Assembly (NCBI RefSeq): GCF_013283835.1
Contig: NZ_CP054052.1
Location: 3,348,001 to 3,412,000, forward strand
Length of the DNA stretch: 64,000 nucleotides
DNA from: Poseidonibacter lekithochrous
GTDB taxonomy: Bacteria; Campylobacterota; Campylobacteria; Campylobacterales; Arcobacteraceae
Direction: 5' to 3'
This document shows positions 51,272 through 59,627 of this stretch, one piece after another (position 1 is the stretch's first letter; every line of letters begins with the position of its first letter). Position numbers and translations under genes: made by a program. Below the pieces are notes generated by a model, which was not told the origin of the DNA, made no database searches, and worked only from the letters and a program-made list of their open reading frames with translations.

Positions 51272-53245
51272 ATGCAAGAAGAAATCGAAGAATTTAACCA
51301 AACACTACTAAATCTTTATTTTAATAATCTTAATTTTCTTAAAGAAAACCATCCACAAATTTTTGAAAAAGTTAATAAGTTATCTGATAACATTGAAAAA
51401 GGAATCCACAAGGAGAAGTATTCATTAGAATATAAAACTGAAGGATACTTTGATATTCTAAATATAGAGTCAAATGAATTTATTTATGGATTTAACAGTT
51501 ATGATGAAGCTGATAAAAGAGCAAATATAACAAATTTTACGAAACATCACTCTTTAGATTTATTAAGAGTTGAACCAACAACAAATAAATTTGCATTAAT
51601 GGGTTCTCATGGAGCAACAGTTCATTTAGTTGATTATCTAAATAAAAAAATTGATTTTGAAAATATAACTTTTTCAAAGATTTATAAATATATCTTTATA
51701 GGTGTTGGTGTTGGTGTTCATGTTCATGAGATCTATAAAAAAATTGACTCAATGAATACTTTAATAATTGAACCAAGTACTGAATTATTTAGGCTTAGTT
51801 TATTTACAACAGATTATTCTATATTTGAACAAGGAAACAAAAAACTGTTTTTATCTATTGGAGAAACAGAAGTTCAAAGAGAATATACATTAAGTACATT
51901 TACTGCTTATCATTCATATATGAACTATAATATTAAACATCATTTATTCTGGATTGATTATGAATATATCTTAGATGAAATTATAGGTTTTTATTCTCAT
52001 AATCATGCAGGGGCATTCTCATTTAATAGTATATTACAGGTGTTTTCACGAACATTAGAATTTATGCATGAAAAAGAAAACTTCTTACAAAAAAGTTTAA
52101 TAGAAGAACATACACCTTTAAAAAATAAAAAAGTTTTACTAATTAGTGGAGGACCTTCTGTTGATAATCATATAGATTGGATATATGAGAATCAAGATAA
52201 ATTTATAATTATCTGTGTAGATGTAATTCTTAAAAAATTAGAAAAACATAAAGTTATTCCAGATATTGTAGTATCTATTGATCCATCACATTTAGTTGCA
52301 GAGTTCTTTAAAACAGAAGATGAAAATTTCTTAGAAAATAGTGCAATTATTTTCTTATCTCAACAAGATGAGACTGTATTAAATACTGTTAAGCACTTAA
52401 ATGTTTACTTTTCACAAGTTTATTACATTTCTAAAAAAATTGGATACGCAATGTCTTTAGCAAATGTTGGTACATTCTCCCTTGCAATGGGATTACTACT
52501 AGATGCTAATGAACTATATTTAATTGGTAGTGATGCAGCCTTTGAGCAAGAAACAGGAAATAGATATGCAAAAGATAGTGGACATACACATGTTGATGAA
52601 CATAAAGAGTCAGAAAAAAATGAAAATGAAAAAAATACAATTTCTTTTACTGATGTTATTGAAGTAAAAGGGAATCTAACAGATACAGTTAAAACAAATA
52701 GAGATTTATTTACATTCAAAAAAGATTATGAAGCATTTCTTCATACTGTAGTAAATGAAAAAGAATTTAAAGCATATAACCTTTCAGATGGAGCATATAT
52801 AGAAGGACTAATTCCTTTAAATATTGAAGATATTAATATTGAAGATTCTCAAAGAAAAGAGTTTAATATAAAAGAAGTTATTGATAGTATTTCAATCAAT
52901 GATATTGATGATATTGACTTTGAAGACGATATTAAAATTATAAATAGAATAATAAAAAAAGTAACAAAATATAAAAAAGTAAAGATTTCTTCTAAAAATA
53001 ATTTCTTAGAATCTAAATTAGATATTATGATATGGATTTTAGAACAAAATAAAATTATGTCAAGTGGAATATTTGGAAATATATTCCTAAAGTATATTGA
53101 ATTAATTGATATTTATATTAACTTCACATTAAATTTAGAACAAAGAGAATTAAATACTCCAAAAAATCTTGCTCAAATTAGAGATTATTGGTGTGATTCT
53201 TTAGTTGACTTACTAAAAAATATTAAAAAAGCAGTAAGTAAATAA
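51272..53245 (+). CDS. Motility accessory factor (Maf/DUF115) flagellin glycosyltransferase
   Basis: A 657-residue Maf protein. The central DUF115 domain begins near residue 286 with KKVLLISGGPSVDNHIDWIY and contains PDIVVSIDPSHLVAEFF, IIFLSQQDETV and NVGTFSLAMGLLLDANELYLIGSD. The N-terminal part holds YIFIGVGVGVHVHEIYKK, as in Maf proteins. Maf enzymes transfer pseudaminic or legionaminic acid from the CMP-sugar to Ser/Thr of flagellin in the cytoplasm. The position just after twelve flagellins and facing a nonulosonate operon supports this. A probable extended -10 (TGTACAAT) lies about 30 bp upstream, so it can be expressed without the flagellins. Confidence 0.92.
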   Translation: MQEEIEEFNQTLLNLYFNNLNFLKENHPQIFEKVNKLSDNIEKGIHKEKYSLEYKTEGYFDILNIESNEFIYGFNSYDEADKRANITNFTKHHSLDLLRVEPTTNKFALMGSHGATVHLVDYLNKKIDFENITFSKIYKYIFIGVGVGVHVHEIYKKIDSMNTLIIEPSTELFRLSLFTTDYSIFEQGNKKLFLSIGETEVQREYTLSTFTAYHSYMNYNIKHHLFWIDYEYILDEIIGFYSHNHAGAFSFNSILQVFSRTLEFMHEKENFLQKSLIEEHTPLKNKKVLLISGGPSVDNHIDWIYENQDKFIIICVDVILKKLEKHKVIPDIVVSIDPSHLVAEFFKTEDENFLENSAIIFLSQQDETVLNTVKHLNVYFSQVYYISKKIGYAMSLANVGTFSLAMGLLLDANELYLIGSDAAFEQETGNRYAKDSGHTHVDEHKESEKNENEKNTISFTDVIEVKGNLTDTVKTNRDLFTFKKDYEAFLHTVVNEKEFKAYNLSDGAYIEGLIPLNIEDINIEDSQRKEFNIKEVIDSISINDIDDIDFEDDIKIINRIIKKVTKYKKVKISSKNNFLESKLDIMIWILEQNKIMSSGIFGNIFLKYIELIDIYINFTLNLEQRELNTPKNLAQIRDYWCDSLVDLLKNIKKAVSK

Positions 53246-53267
53246 GTAGAATTTTTTCTACTTATTT
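53240..53267. terminator. Bidirectional terminator between maf and the glycan operon
   Basis: AAATAAGTAGAA (53240-53251), loop TTTT, TTCTACTTATTT (53256-53267): a perfect 12-bp stem. The stop codons of both convergent genes lie in the stem. Confidence 0.88.
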
Positions 53268-53788
53268 AAAAGTCCATATAGTAAAATATCTACATACTTA
53301 CCATTTTTAAACATAGCCTCTTTTTGATGACCTTCTTTTTCCATTCCTAACTTAAGTGCTAACTTTTGCATAGGAGTATTTTCACTACTTGTACCACAGT
53401 AAACTCTATGTAGATTCAAAGTGGTAAAAGCATGATTGATTATCAAACTAGCCGCCTCATAAGCTAAACCTTTTCCATGATAGCCAGTTTCACCCATTAC
53501 AATTGCAAATTCAGCACAAGAATCAATATAATTTATATTTTGAATACTAATATTACCTATATGTGTATTATCTTCTTTATAACAAACTGCTAAAACCAAG
53601 TTTGTATTAGAATTATTTACACTATCAATATATGATTTAGTTTTTTCTTTAGTATTTACAAATCTATGATGAGCATTATATTTACAAACTTCGGCATCAT
53701 TTAACCAATTTACATAGTTACCATTTAAATCATTTTCATTTAATGCTCTAAGATAAACTTGTTCACCTTCAATAAAAATATCTTTCAC
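53258..53788 (-). CDS. GNAT acetyltransferase (RimL-like), last gene of glycan operon
   Basis: A 176-residue GNAT protein. It starts VYLRALNENDLNGNYVNWLND, typical of RimJ/RimL-like enzymes, and has GETGYHGKGLAYEAASLIINHAF with the acetyl-CoA pyrophosphate loop (G-x-x-G-x-G-x-A) and LNLHRVYCGTSSENTPMQKLALKLG. In this context it more likely acetylates a sugar amine than a ribosomal protein. The start is a GTG that overlaps the upstream stop as GTGA. It is paralogous in type, but not in close sequence, to the GNAT at 59078-59608. Confidence 0.85.
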   Translation of the reverse strand: MKDIFIEGEQVYLRALNENDLNGNYVNWLNDAEVCKYNAHHRFVNTKEKTKSYIDSVNNSNTNLVLAVCYKEDNTHIGNISIQNINYIDSCAEFAIVMGETGYHGKGLAYEAASLIINHAFTTLNLHRVYCGTSSENTPMQKLALKLGMEKEGHQKEAMFKNGKYVDILLYGLLNK

Positions 53789-54723
53789 TTCTTATCCTTA
53801 TAGTCATTTAGAATATTTTTTAATTCATCAGAAGAATTAATTACTTCAACTTCTTTTATTGTATCTAAATTTTTTTTTGCTCCAATTTGAACACTATAGA
53901 TAGGTTTTTCTAAAACTAAAGCTTCTTTAAAAACTGAAGAGTTTAAACCTAAAACTATTTTTGAATTAAATAAAACTTCTTGAATATTATAATCATCTTT
54001 ATAAATTTTTATATTCTTATACTTACTTATGATTTGATCATATTTATTAGATTTTTCTGCTGGATGTAATTTAATAAAAACTACAATATTTGAATCTAAT
54101 ATAGATATAGTTTTTAATATGTCTTCAAGAAAATTGTATTCATTAAAGCCAAACTTATCCCCATATAAATCAGAAATATACTCCGTTAGAATTAATAAAT
54201 AGTTCATTTTATGCTCAAGAATATCTTTATTTTTTGTAAGCATTTTTGTTTTATAAAAAACTTCTTTTAAATACTTTAGGTATAAATTTTCTTTCTCTAT
54301 TATCCTATTTTTTAATAGGGGATACTCTAAAAAATCAAATTTGTTTTCATAGAATATTTCATCAGGTAAAAACTCTTCATTTAAAAGTTTTCCATTTATT
54401 GAAAATCTCATCTTTAAATTACCTGTAGCATCTAATAAAGATATAGTTTTATAAACAATATTTTTTGACTCTCTTATTACTTCCATTTCATAATCAGAGT
54501 GCATTCCTGATGTTCCCGTTATAACAAAATCATTTTGTTTAAAATCAATCTTTTCCTCACAAATCAATGAAGGTACATGATTTTCAAATATTTTTAAAGC
54601 AGGTCCTTTTGGAAAACACTTTACTTCATAACCTTCTTTATTTTTATAATATGCATAAGCCATTGCAAGATTAGCTCCTCCTGCATCATATGAAAAAACT
54701 AAAATACGATTATTTAAGTTCAT
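53785..54723 (-). CDS. GT-B-like glycosyltransferase or sugar-processing protein
   Basis: A 312-residue soluble protein. The N-terminus ILVFSYDAGGANLAMAYAYY resembles the first Rossmann half of GT-B enzymes, and the C-terminal half has VVFIKLHPAEKSNKYD and VLGLNSSVFKEALVLEKPIYSVQ. The latter match the nucleotide-sugar-binding half of GT-B proteins and of polysialyl- or glycerophosphotransferase-like enzymes. The exact family is unclear. It overlaps the DegT gene by 14 nt and the GNAT gene by 4 nt. It may add a further residue to the flagellar glycan or act on a nucleotide sugar. Confidence 0.55.
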   Translation of the reverse strand: MNLNNRILVFSYDAGGANLAMAYAYYKNKEGYEVKCFPKGPALKIFENHVPSLICEEKIDFKQNDFVITGTSGMHSDYEMEVIRESKNIVYKTISLLDATGNLKMRFSINGKLLNEEFLPDEIFYENKFDFLEYPLLKNRIIEKENLYLKYLKEVFYKTKMLTKNKDILEHKMNYLLILTEYISDLYGDKFGFNEYNFLEDILKTISILDSNIVVFIKLHPAEKSNKYDQIISKYKNIKIYKDDYNIQEVLFNSKIVLGLNSSVFKEALVLEKPIYSVQIGAKKNLDTIKEVEVINSSDELKNILNDYKDKK

Positions 54724-55996
54724 CTATATTTTCACAAACTTTCACATATGCAGAAATAACATCATTTACATCATCTAAAGATAAAGGACTTCTTGTAAAA
54801 TCATGAGTCCAAAGCTTGTTGTAATGCATATCTTCAACTACAGGACAAGTTCCTTTCTCATAAGATATTTCATCTTTAAAGGCAAATCCTTTTGAATTAT
54901 AAGCTATCTTATTTTGAAACATAGGAATTAAATATAAAGGTTTAACATACCCTTGTCCAATAGGAACACCTTCATTTTCTCTACCCTCAACTGCTTCTAA
55001 TTCTGCTTTTACTGCTGTAATAAATTTATCTCTTGAAATTCCAGCTATTTCTTCTAAGAACTGAAATGTTTGAAAATAATAAGCGTGAGTTCTATTATCT
55101 AATTTTACAGTTTTAATAAAATTATATTTATCTAAAGCTTCATTATATAATTTTGCATACTCTTGTCTAATTTTAAGTTCAGTATCTAATTTCTTAAGTT
55201 GTTCAATACCTATTGCTGCTTGAATCTCTGTTAGTCTAAAATTAAAGCCTAACATATTTTCAAGTTGTATATCACCTTTGTTTTCAACAACAGATTCTGC
55301 ATGATTTCTAATTAACTGCATTTTATTTGCTAAGGTATCGTTATTTGTAATACAAACACCACCCTCACCTGTATGAATATGTTTATGATAGTTTAAACTA
55401 AAAATTCCAATATCCCCAATAGTTCCTACAAACTTATCATGATATTTAGTTCCAGGAGCTTGTGCACAATCTTCAATTACATATAAATTATGTTCTTTTG
55501 CAACTTCCATAATTTCATTCATATTTGAAGGACAACCAAAAATATGTACAACTACAATTGCTTTTGTATTTTCATTTATATTCTTTTTTATTGAATCAAT
55601 ACAAAAAGAATAAGTTTCAGGCTCTAGATCACAAAATACAGGAGTAGCATTCCAAAATAATGGAGCTGATGCAGAAATAGACATAGAATAAGACGAAACT
55701 AATACCTCATCACCTAATCCAACTCCACAAGCACCTAAGGCAGCTATTATCCCTGAAGTATTTGAGTTAACAGAGATAGAATGTTTTACTTCAAAATACT
55801 CACTCCAAGCCTTTTCAAACTCTTGTATTTTATCTCCCCCATAAAAGTCTTCATGCCAAGCTCCTAAGTATTTAGAAAGAACTCCTGATTGCATTACTTT
55901 TATAACTTCATTTATCTCATTTTGATCTATATTATTATATCTTGGGAAAAGTTTATCTCTTACTTTGTCCCCACCATTAATTGCTAATACAGACAT
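54710..55996 (-). CDS. DegT/DnrJ/EryC1/StrS-family sugar aminotransferase
   Basis: A 428-residue PLP enzyme. The PLP lysine is Lys205 in FSLNYHKHIHTGEGG, in the family form S-x-N-x-x-K-x-x-T-x-G-x-GG; VIEDCAQAPGTKYHDKFVG carries the Asp and Gln that hold the cofactor. RNHAESVVENKG and NFRLTEIQAAIGIEQLKKLD are further family marks. It transfers an amino group to a keto-sugar or related substrate. It lies downstream of a Gfo/Idh oxidoreductase, a common partner that oxidises the sugar first. The substrate is not known. Confidence 0.92.
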   Translation of the reverse strand: MSVLAINGGDKVRDKLFPRYNNIDQNEINEVIKVMQSGVLSKYLGAWHEDFYGGDKIQEFEKAWSEYFEVKHSISVNSNTSGIIAALGACGVGLGDEVLVSSYSMSISASAPLFWNATPVFCDLEPETYSFCIDSIKKNINENTKAIVVVHIFGCPSNMNEIMEVAKEHNLYVIEDCAQAPGTKYHDKFVGTIGDIGIFSLNYHKHIHTGEGGVCITNNDTLANKMQLIRNHAESVVENKGDIQLENMLGFNFRLTEIQAAIGIEQLKKLDTELKIRQEYAKLYNEALDKYNFIKTVKLDNRTHAYYFQTFQFLEEIAGISRDKFITAVKAELEAVEGRENEGVPIGQGYVKPLYLIPMFQNKIAYNSKGFAFKDEISYEKGTCPVVEDMHYNKLWTHDFTRSPLSLDDVNDVISAYVKVCENIDELK

Positions 55997-56005
55997 TTTT
56001 AATCC

Positions 56006-56974
56006 TTATTTATTTTCTAATATTTTTTCTATAAATTTAAAATTACTTAATTCATCTTTGTAAGAAGATGTTATTGTTTTATTTTTTTCCAAATGTAAAT
56101 AAAGTTCTTCATATACATTATAAATTAGTTTTTTTGATATATTATTTTCATAAGAAGTATTTTCATCTATAAAATTATAGCCCTTATATTCGATACTCTC
56201 ATTTATATTAAAATAAGAAATTTTTTGTTTGCTATTTATATACTCTATAACTTGTTTTTCAAAATAAAGTTTGAATTCAATAATATTATATTTTGTATGA
56301 TCATGTGATATAAAATGTATGGGAACTATTTTATTTTTATATTTAATCTTTATAAAAATATCGTAAGTCAAATCTTCTTCACTAAAACCAAGTGAGCTAT
56401 CAAGGATAGAAGAAGATATTATCTCAGGACTATCAAATAAAAAGTTAATTAAATCAATAAAATGTGAGCCATTATTTTTTAAACCCTTCACATAATTTAA
56501 AATGATTTTATTAATCAATCCAAATTTATCATTTCGTATTTCTTCTCTTAATTTAATCAAAGGTTCTTGAAATCGTCTCATATAGTTTACCACTAGTTTA
56601 TCTTTAAAAAAATTATCTAAGTTTTCATATTCATTTTTATTATAAAACAGTGGTTTTTCAACTAAAAACAATTTTATATTACTATTTTTAAAATAATTTA
56701 ATATTTCAAAATGTAAATTTGTAGGAGCAGCAATTACTAAGATATCTATATTAGATGTATCTAATAATTCATATGAGTTTAAATACTTTACATTTGGAAA
56801 TAAGTCTTTTAAAAGTCCTATGTTCTTATCACTTGGGTCAACAACATATTTTAAATCAAACTCTTTATGTAAATATATTGCTTTTGCATGCGAATATGCC
56901 CTATTAGTATCTTGTTTATTATAATCATATAATAAACCTATATTTCCCATTCCTAATAGTGCAACATTAATCAC
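56006..56974 (-). CDS. Gfo/Idh/MocA-family oxidoreductase
   Basis: A 322-residue NAD(P)-dependent oxidoreductase. The nucleotide-binding start is VALLGMGNIGLLYDY (GxGxxG), then ILVIAAPTNLHFEIL and the FLVEKPLFYNKNEY motif with the conserved EKP lysine. LKNNGSHFIDLINFLF holds the likely catalytic region (G-x-H-x-x-D). It oxidises or reduces a sugar or nucleotide sugar and probably works with the DegT aminotransferase downstream. The start is a GTG that overlaps the stop codon of the upstream SpsF-type gene by 1 nt. Confidence 0.88.
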   Translation of the reverse strand: MINVALLGMGNIGLLYDYNKQDTNRAYSHAKAIYLHKEFDLKYVVDPSDKNIGLLKDLFPNVKYLNSYELLDTSNIDILVIAAPTNLHFEILNYFKNSNIKLFLVEKPLFYNKNEYENLDNFFKDKLVVNYMRRFQEPLIKLREEIRNDKFGLINKIILNYVKGLKNNGSHFIDLINFLFDSPEIISSSILDSSLGFSEEDLTYDIFIKIKYKNKIVPIHFISHDHTKYNIIEFKLYFEKQVIEYINSKQKISYFNINESIEYKGYNFIDENTSYENNISKKLIYNVYEELYLHLEKNKTITSSYKDELSNFKFIEKILENK

Positions 56975-57699
56975 TAGCTTAAACCTTTTCTTTCTATAAG
57001 TACATTTATATCTAATAGCTCAGGATTAGACTTTACGTACTTAATAATATCATCTAGTGTAAAATCTATTGTATTAAAATGATTTGCAATAGCACTCATT
57101 ATTTCATAATCTTCTTTTGTATCTAAAGTAATAGATAGTTCTGGGTAGTACAAAGAAGAAGGAGCTTCTACGTTAAAAATATTATATTTTCCACTTGTGT
57201 AAAACTCAGGAGTAACATGCTCTTTATCTACATATTGCAACTCTTTTTTAGAGATCTCTTTTAATGCTTCATATTTATAAACTTGTACAGACATTCCAAT
57301 AGGATAAGTATGCTCAATCCAATTACTAACATAGTCATATGAGTTATTCAAATAAACTTCTATTACCTTATCCACAATTGTATAATCTAAGAAAGGGCAA
57401 TCCCCTGTTAGTTCTACAATAATATCTGTTTCATACTCTTCATGGGTTTGTAAAACTCTTTCAAATACATTGTCTTCACTACCTCTAAAATAACTAATAT
57501 TATTTGATTTACAAAAATCTACAATTGCATCATCTTCTTTATTTATAGTTGTCGCAATTATAATATCATTTACATATTTAGATTTTTTAATTCTTTGTAC
57601 CATCATATCAAGAACAAAAGTATTACCTAAAGGAAGCATAACCTTACCTGGTAATCTACTTGATGTCATTCTAGCTTCTATTGAAACATTGATTTTCAT
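56974..57699 (-). CDS. SpsF-type nucleotidyltransferase (CMP-sugar synthetase-like), copy 1
   Basis: A 241-residue protein of the acylneuraminate cytidylyltransferase / CMP-KDO synthetase superfamily. The nucleotide-binding loop is SIEARMTSSRLPGKVMLPLG, followed by DIIIATTINKEDDAIVDFC, YFRGSEDNVFERVLQTHE and VELTGDCPFLDYTIVDKV. These match SpsF proteins. It probably activates a nonulosonic acid or another sugar with CTP. It is one of two such genes in the operon and shares about the same length and motifs with the copy at 58345-59088. Confidence 0.85.
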   Translation of the reverse strand: MKINVSIEARMTSSRLPGKVMLPLGNTFVLDMMVQRIKKSKYVNDIIIATTINKEDDAIVDFCKSNNISYFRGSEDNVFERVLQTHEEYETDIIVELTGDCPFLDYTIVDKVIEVYLNNSYDYVSNWIEHTYPIGMSVQVYKYEALKEISKKELQYVDKEHVTPEFYTSGKYNIFNVEAPSSLYYPELSITLDTKEDYEIMSAIANHFNTIDFTLDDIIKYVKSNPELLDINVLIERKGLS

Positions 57700-57707
57700 T
57701 TTAAACC

Positions 57708-58331
57708 TTAGTTAGTTTTTTCTAATAAGAACCAAGAGATATCATCTTGATGGAAATTATTATCTCGGTGGTAAGCAAAACCATAATCAACTAATCGTAA
57801 GTCTTCATATTTATCAAGTAATTCTCCAGCAAAATCTCTTTTAAATAGTTTTCCTTCATGACCTCTATAATTTACCTCAACTGGTGTTGGGTTATAGTAT
57901 TCTGCCACTAAGATATATTTACTACTTGTTTCATACAACTTCTTATATACAGCATCTAAGTACTCAGGATTAATATGAATTAAAACAACTTTTGTAAATA
58001 CTAAATCTCTTTTTTCTTTACATTCAAAATCAAAAATTGACTCATTATGAATAGTATTAAGGAAATTTAGTTTTTCTAAACTTGTACAAGCTTCTTTGTT
58101 TATTTCAATAGCAGAATATTTTGCAGATGGAAGTAATTGATTTAAAGCTAATAAGTTTAATCCTATATTTGCCCCAAACTCAATAACACTATTAATATTA
58201 TGTGTTCTATCTAATACTTTTGAGAAAAAGTTAATATTGTTTTTTACTCTATCATAACTATTTCTCTTTATATATTCACTTCCCCATTCATTTGATGCCC
58301 AAAACTCTTCTTGTTCAGTTTTTAAACTCAT
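57708..58331 (-). CDS. SAM-dependent methyltransferase of the pseudaminic acid-associated type
   Basis: A 207-residue methyltransferase. The N-terminus TEQEEFWASNEWGSEYIKRN matches the small family found in pseudaminic and legionaminic acid loci. The SAM-binding region is INSVIEFGANIGLNLLALNQL, then YSAIEINKEACTSLEKL and DLVFTKVVLIHINPEYLDAV. It would O- or N-methylate the sugar or its carrier form. I chose the ATG at 58331 because AGGAG lies about 6 nt upstream; longer versions add residues with no family match. It sits between the two SpsF-type genes. Confidence 0.85.
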   Translation of the reverse strand: MSLKTEQEEFWASNEWGSEYIKRNSYDRVKNNINFFSKVLDRTHNINSVIEFGANIGLNLLALNQLLPSAKYSAIEINKEACTSLEKLNFLNTIHNESIFDFECKEKRDLVFTKVVLIHINPEYLDAVYKKLYETSSKYILVAEYYNPTPVEVNYRGHEGKLFKRDFAGELLDKYEDLRLVDYGFAYHRDNNFHQDDISWFLLEKTN

Positions 58332-58344
58332 ATTCTTCTCCTTT

Positions 58345-59088
58345 TTAATCTTTTGCATTTTTTTGATAAACATGATTATTTATTTCATATATATATTCGT
58401 TATCTTTTAACATTGAAATTAACTCTTCATATGAGAACTCAATTTTATTTTCAAACTTTGAATATACTTCTTTTATTGCCTTATAGTCTGAGTTTTCATC
58501 TAAAGTTAATCTATATTTTGAATTATCATCCTGCTCTTCACAAGAACCAATTTTATATTTATCTTTATTAGATAGATAAATATATGGTGTTACATGTTCT
58601 TTTTCAAAATCTTCATTAGCATTATTATAACTCTCTTTTAAAACAGCAAAACTAAAAACTTCTACATCTAATCCTATAGGGATAGTTCTATTTATTCTAT
58701 TAGACACATAATCATAATTTCCTTGAACAAACATATCAATTGCTTTTTCCATTAAAGATTGATCAATTAAAGGGCAATCAGAAGTAATTCTTACAATAAT
58801 ATCTTCATCTTTAGCATTGTACTTTTTAGCAGATAGATAATATCTCTCTAAAACGTTATTTGTACTACCTTTGAAATATTTAATATCTAAAGTTTCACAC
58901 AAATCACTTATTGCTTCAGAACTATTATCATCTGTAGTAGCAATGATAATATTCTTTTTATATTTACCTAACCTATCCATAACTATTTCAAGAACACTCT
59001 TTTTACAAAGAGGTAACATAACTTTTTTAGGAAGCCTTGTTGAAGTCATCCTTGCTTGAATAATTATGAATAAATTTCTATTTTTCAT
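58345..59088 (-). CDS. SpsF-type nucleotidyltransferase (CMP-sugar synthetase-like), copy 2
   Basis: A 247-residue paralogue of the gene at 56974-57699. It has the loop FIIIQARMTSTRLPKKVMLP, then NIIIATTDDNSSEAISDLC, YFKGSTNNVLERYYLSAKK and VRITSDCPLIDQSLMEKA. The similarity to the first copy is clear but far from identical, so they are probably specialised for different sugars. It overlaps the upstream GNAT gene by 11 nt, a sign of translational coupling. Confidence 0.85.
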   Translation of the reverse strand: MKNRNLFIIIQARMTSTRLPKKVMLPLCKKSVLEIVMDRLGKYKKNIIIATTDDNSSEAISDLCETLDIKYFKGSTNNVLERYYLSAKKYNAKDEDIIVRITSDCPLIDQSLMEKAIDMFVQGNYDYVSNRINRTIPIGLDVEVFSFAVLKESYNNANEDFEKEHVTPYIYLSNKDKYKIGSCEEQDDNSKYRLTLDENSDYKAIKEVYSKFENKIEFSYEELISMLKDNEYIYEINNHVYQKNAKD

Positions 59089-59608
59089 TAAAAGTACTTA
59101 AGTATGAATAGTATAAAGAGTTATGCCATTTATTTTCAAACCAATATGTTTCTTTTAATTCTCCATCTAGTTTAAAACCTAAGCTGTCAAAGAAAACTTT
59201 CTTCTTTTCATCTATACTATATATTTCTGCCCATAATCTATGTAAATTTAGAATCTCAAAACCATAAGTTCTCATAAGCTCTGCAGCTTCAATAGCAAAT
59301 ACTTCATCAATATAAAGATCTTCGTATCCAATATAAATAGAAAAATCAGCACTTCTATTAACCCAGTCTATGTAACATAGTCCACAAACACCAATTATTT
59401 CATTTGTATCTAATTTAATAATTGCAAACATTTTGTTAATTGAGTTTTTATCACATATTGATTCAAACCATTTATTTTGATTAAAATCATTTAATTCATT
59501 AACTTCTCTAAAAAATTTTCTTTGACTAGGATTATTTCTCCAGTTTTTCAATTGAGGAAGATCTTCTTTTTCAAGAGCTCTTAATCCTACTACTTTCCCT
59601 TTAATCAT
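59078..59608 (-). CDS. GNAT acetyltransferase (PseH/RimL-like)
   Basis: A 176-residue GNAT enzyme. VGLRALEKEDLPQLKNWRNN near the start resembles PseH and RimL proteins; IIGVCGLCYIDWVNRSADFS and the LNLHRLWAEIYSIDEKKKVFF end with FFDSLGFKLDGELKETYWF fit the fold. The acetyl-CoA loop is less canonical than usual. In a nonulosonate operon it probably acetylates an amino group of the sugar precursor, as PseH does. Its stop overlaps the start of the downstream SpsF-type gene. Confidence 0.8.
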   Translation of the reverse strand: MIKGKVVGLRALEKEDLPQLKNWRNNPSQRKFFREVNELNDFNQNKWFESICDKNSINKMFAIIKLDTNEIIGVCGLCYIDWVNRSADFSIYIGYEDLYIDEVFAIEAAELMRTYGFEILNLHRLWAEIYSIDEKKKVFFDSLGFKLDGELKETYWFENKWHNSLYYSYLSTFNEK

Positions 59609-59627
59609 ATCTTGCCTTTTTTAAAAA

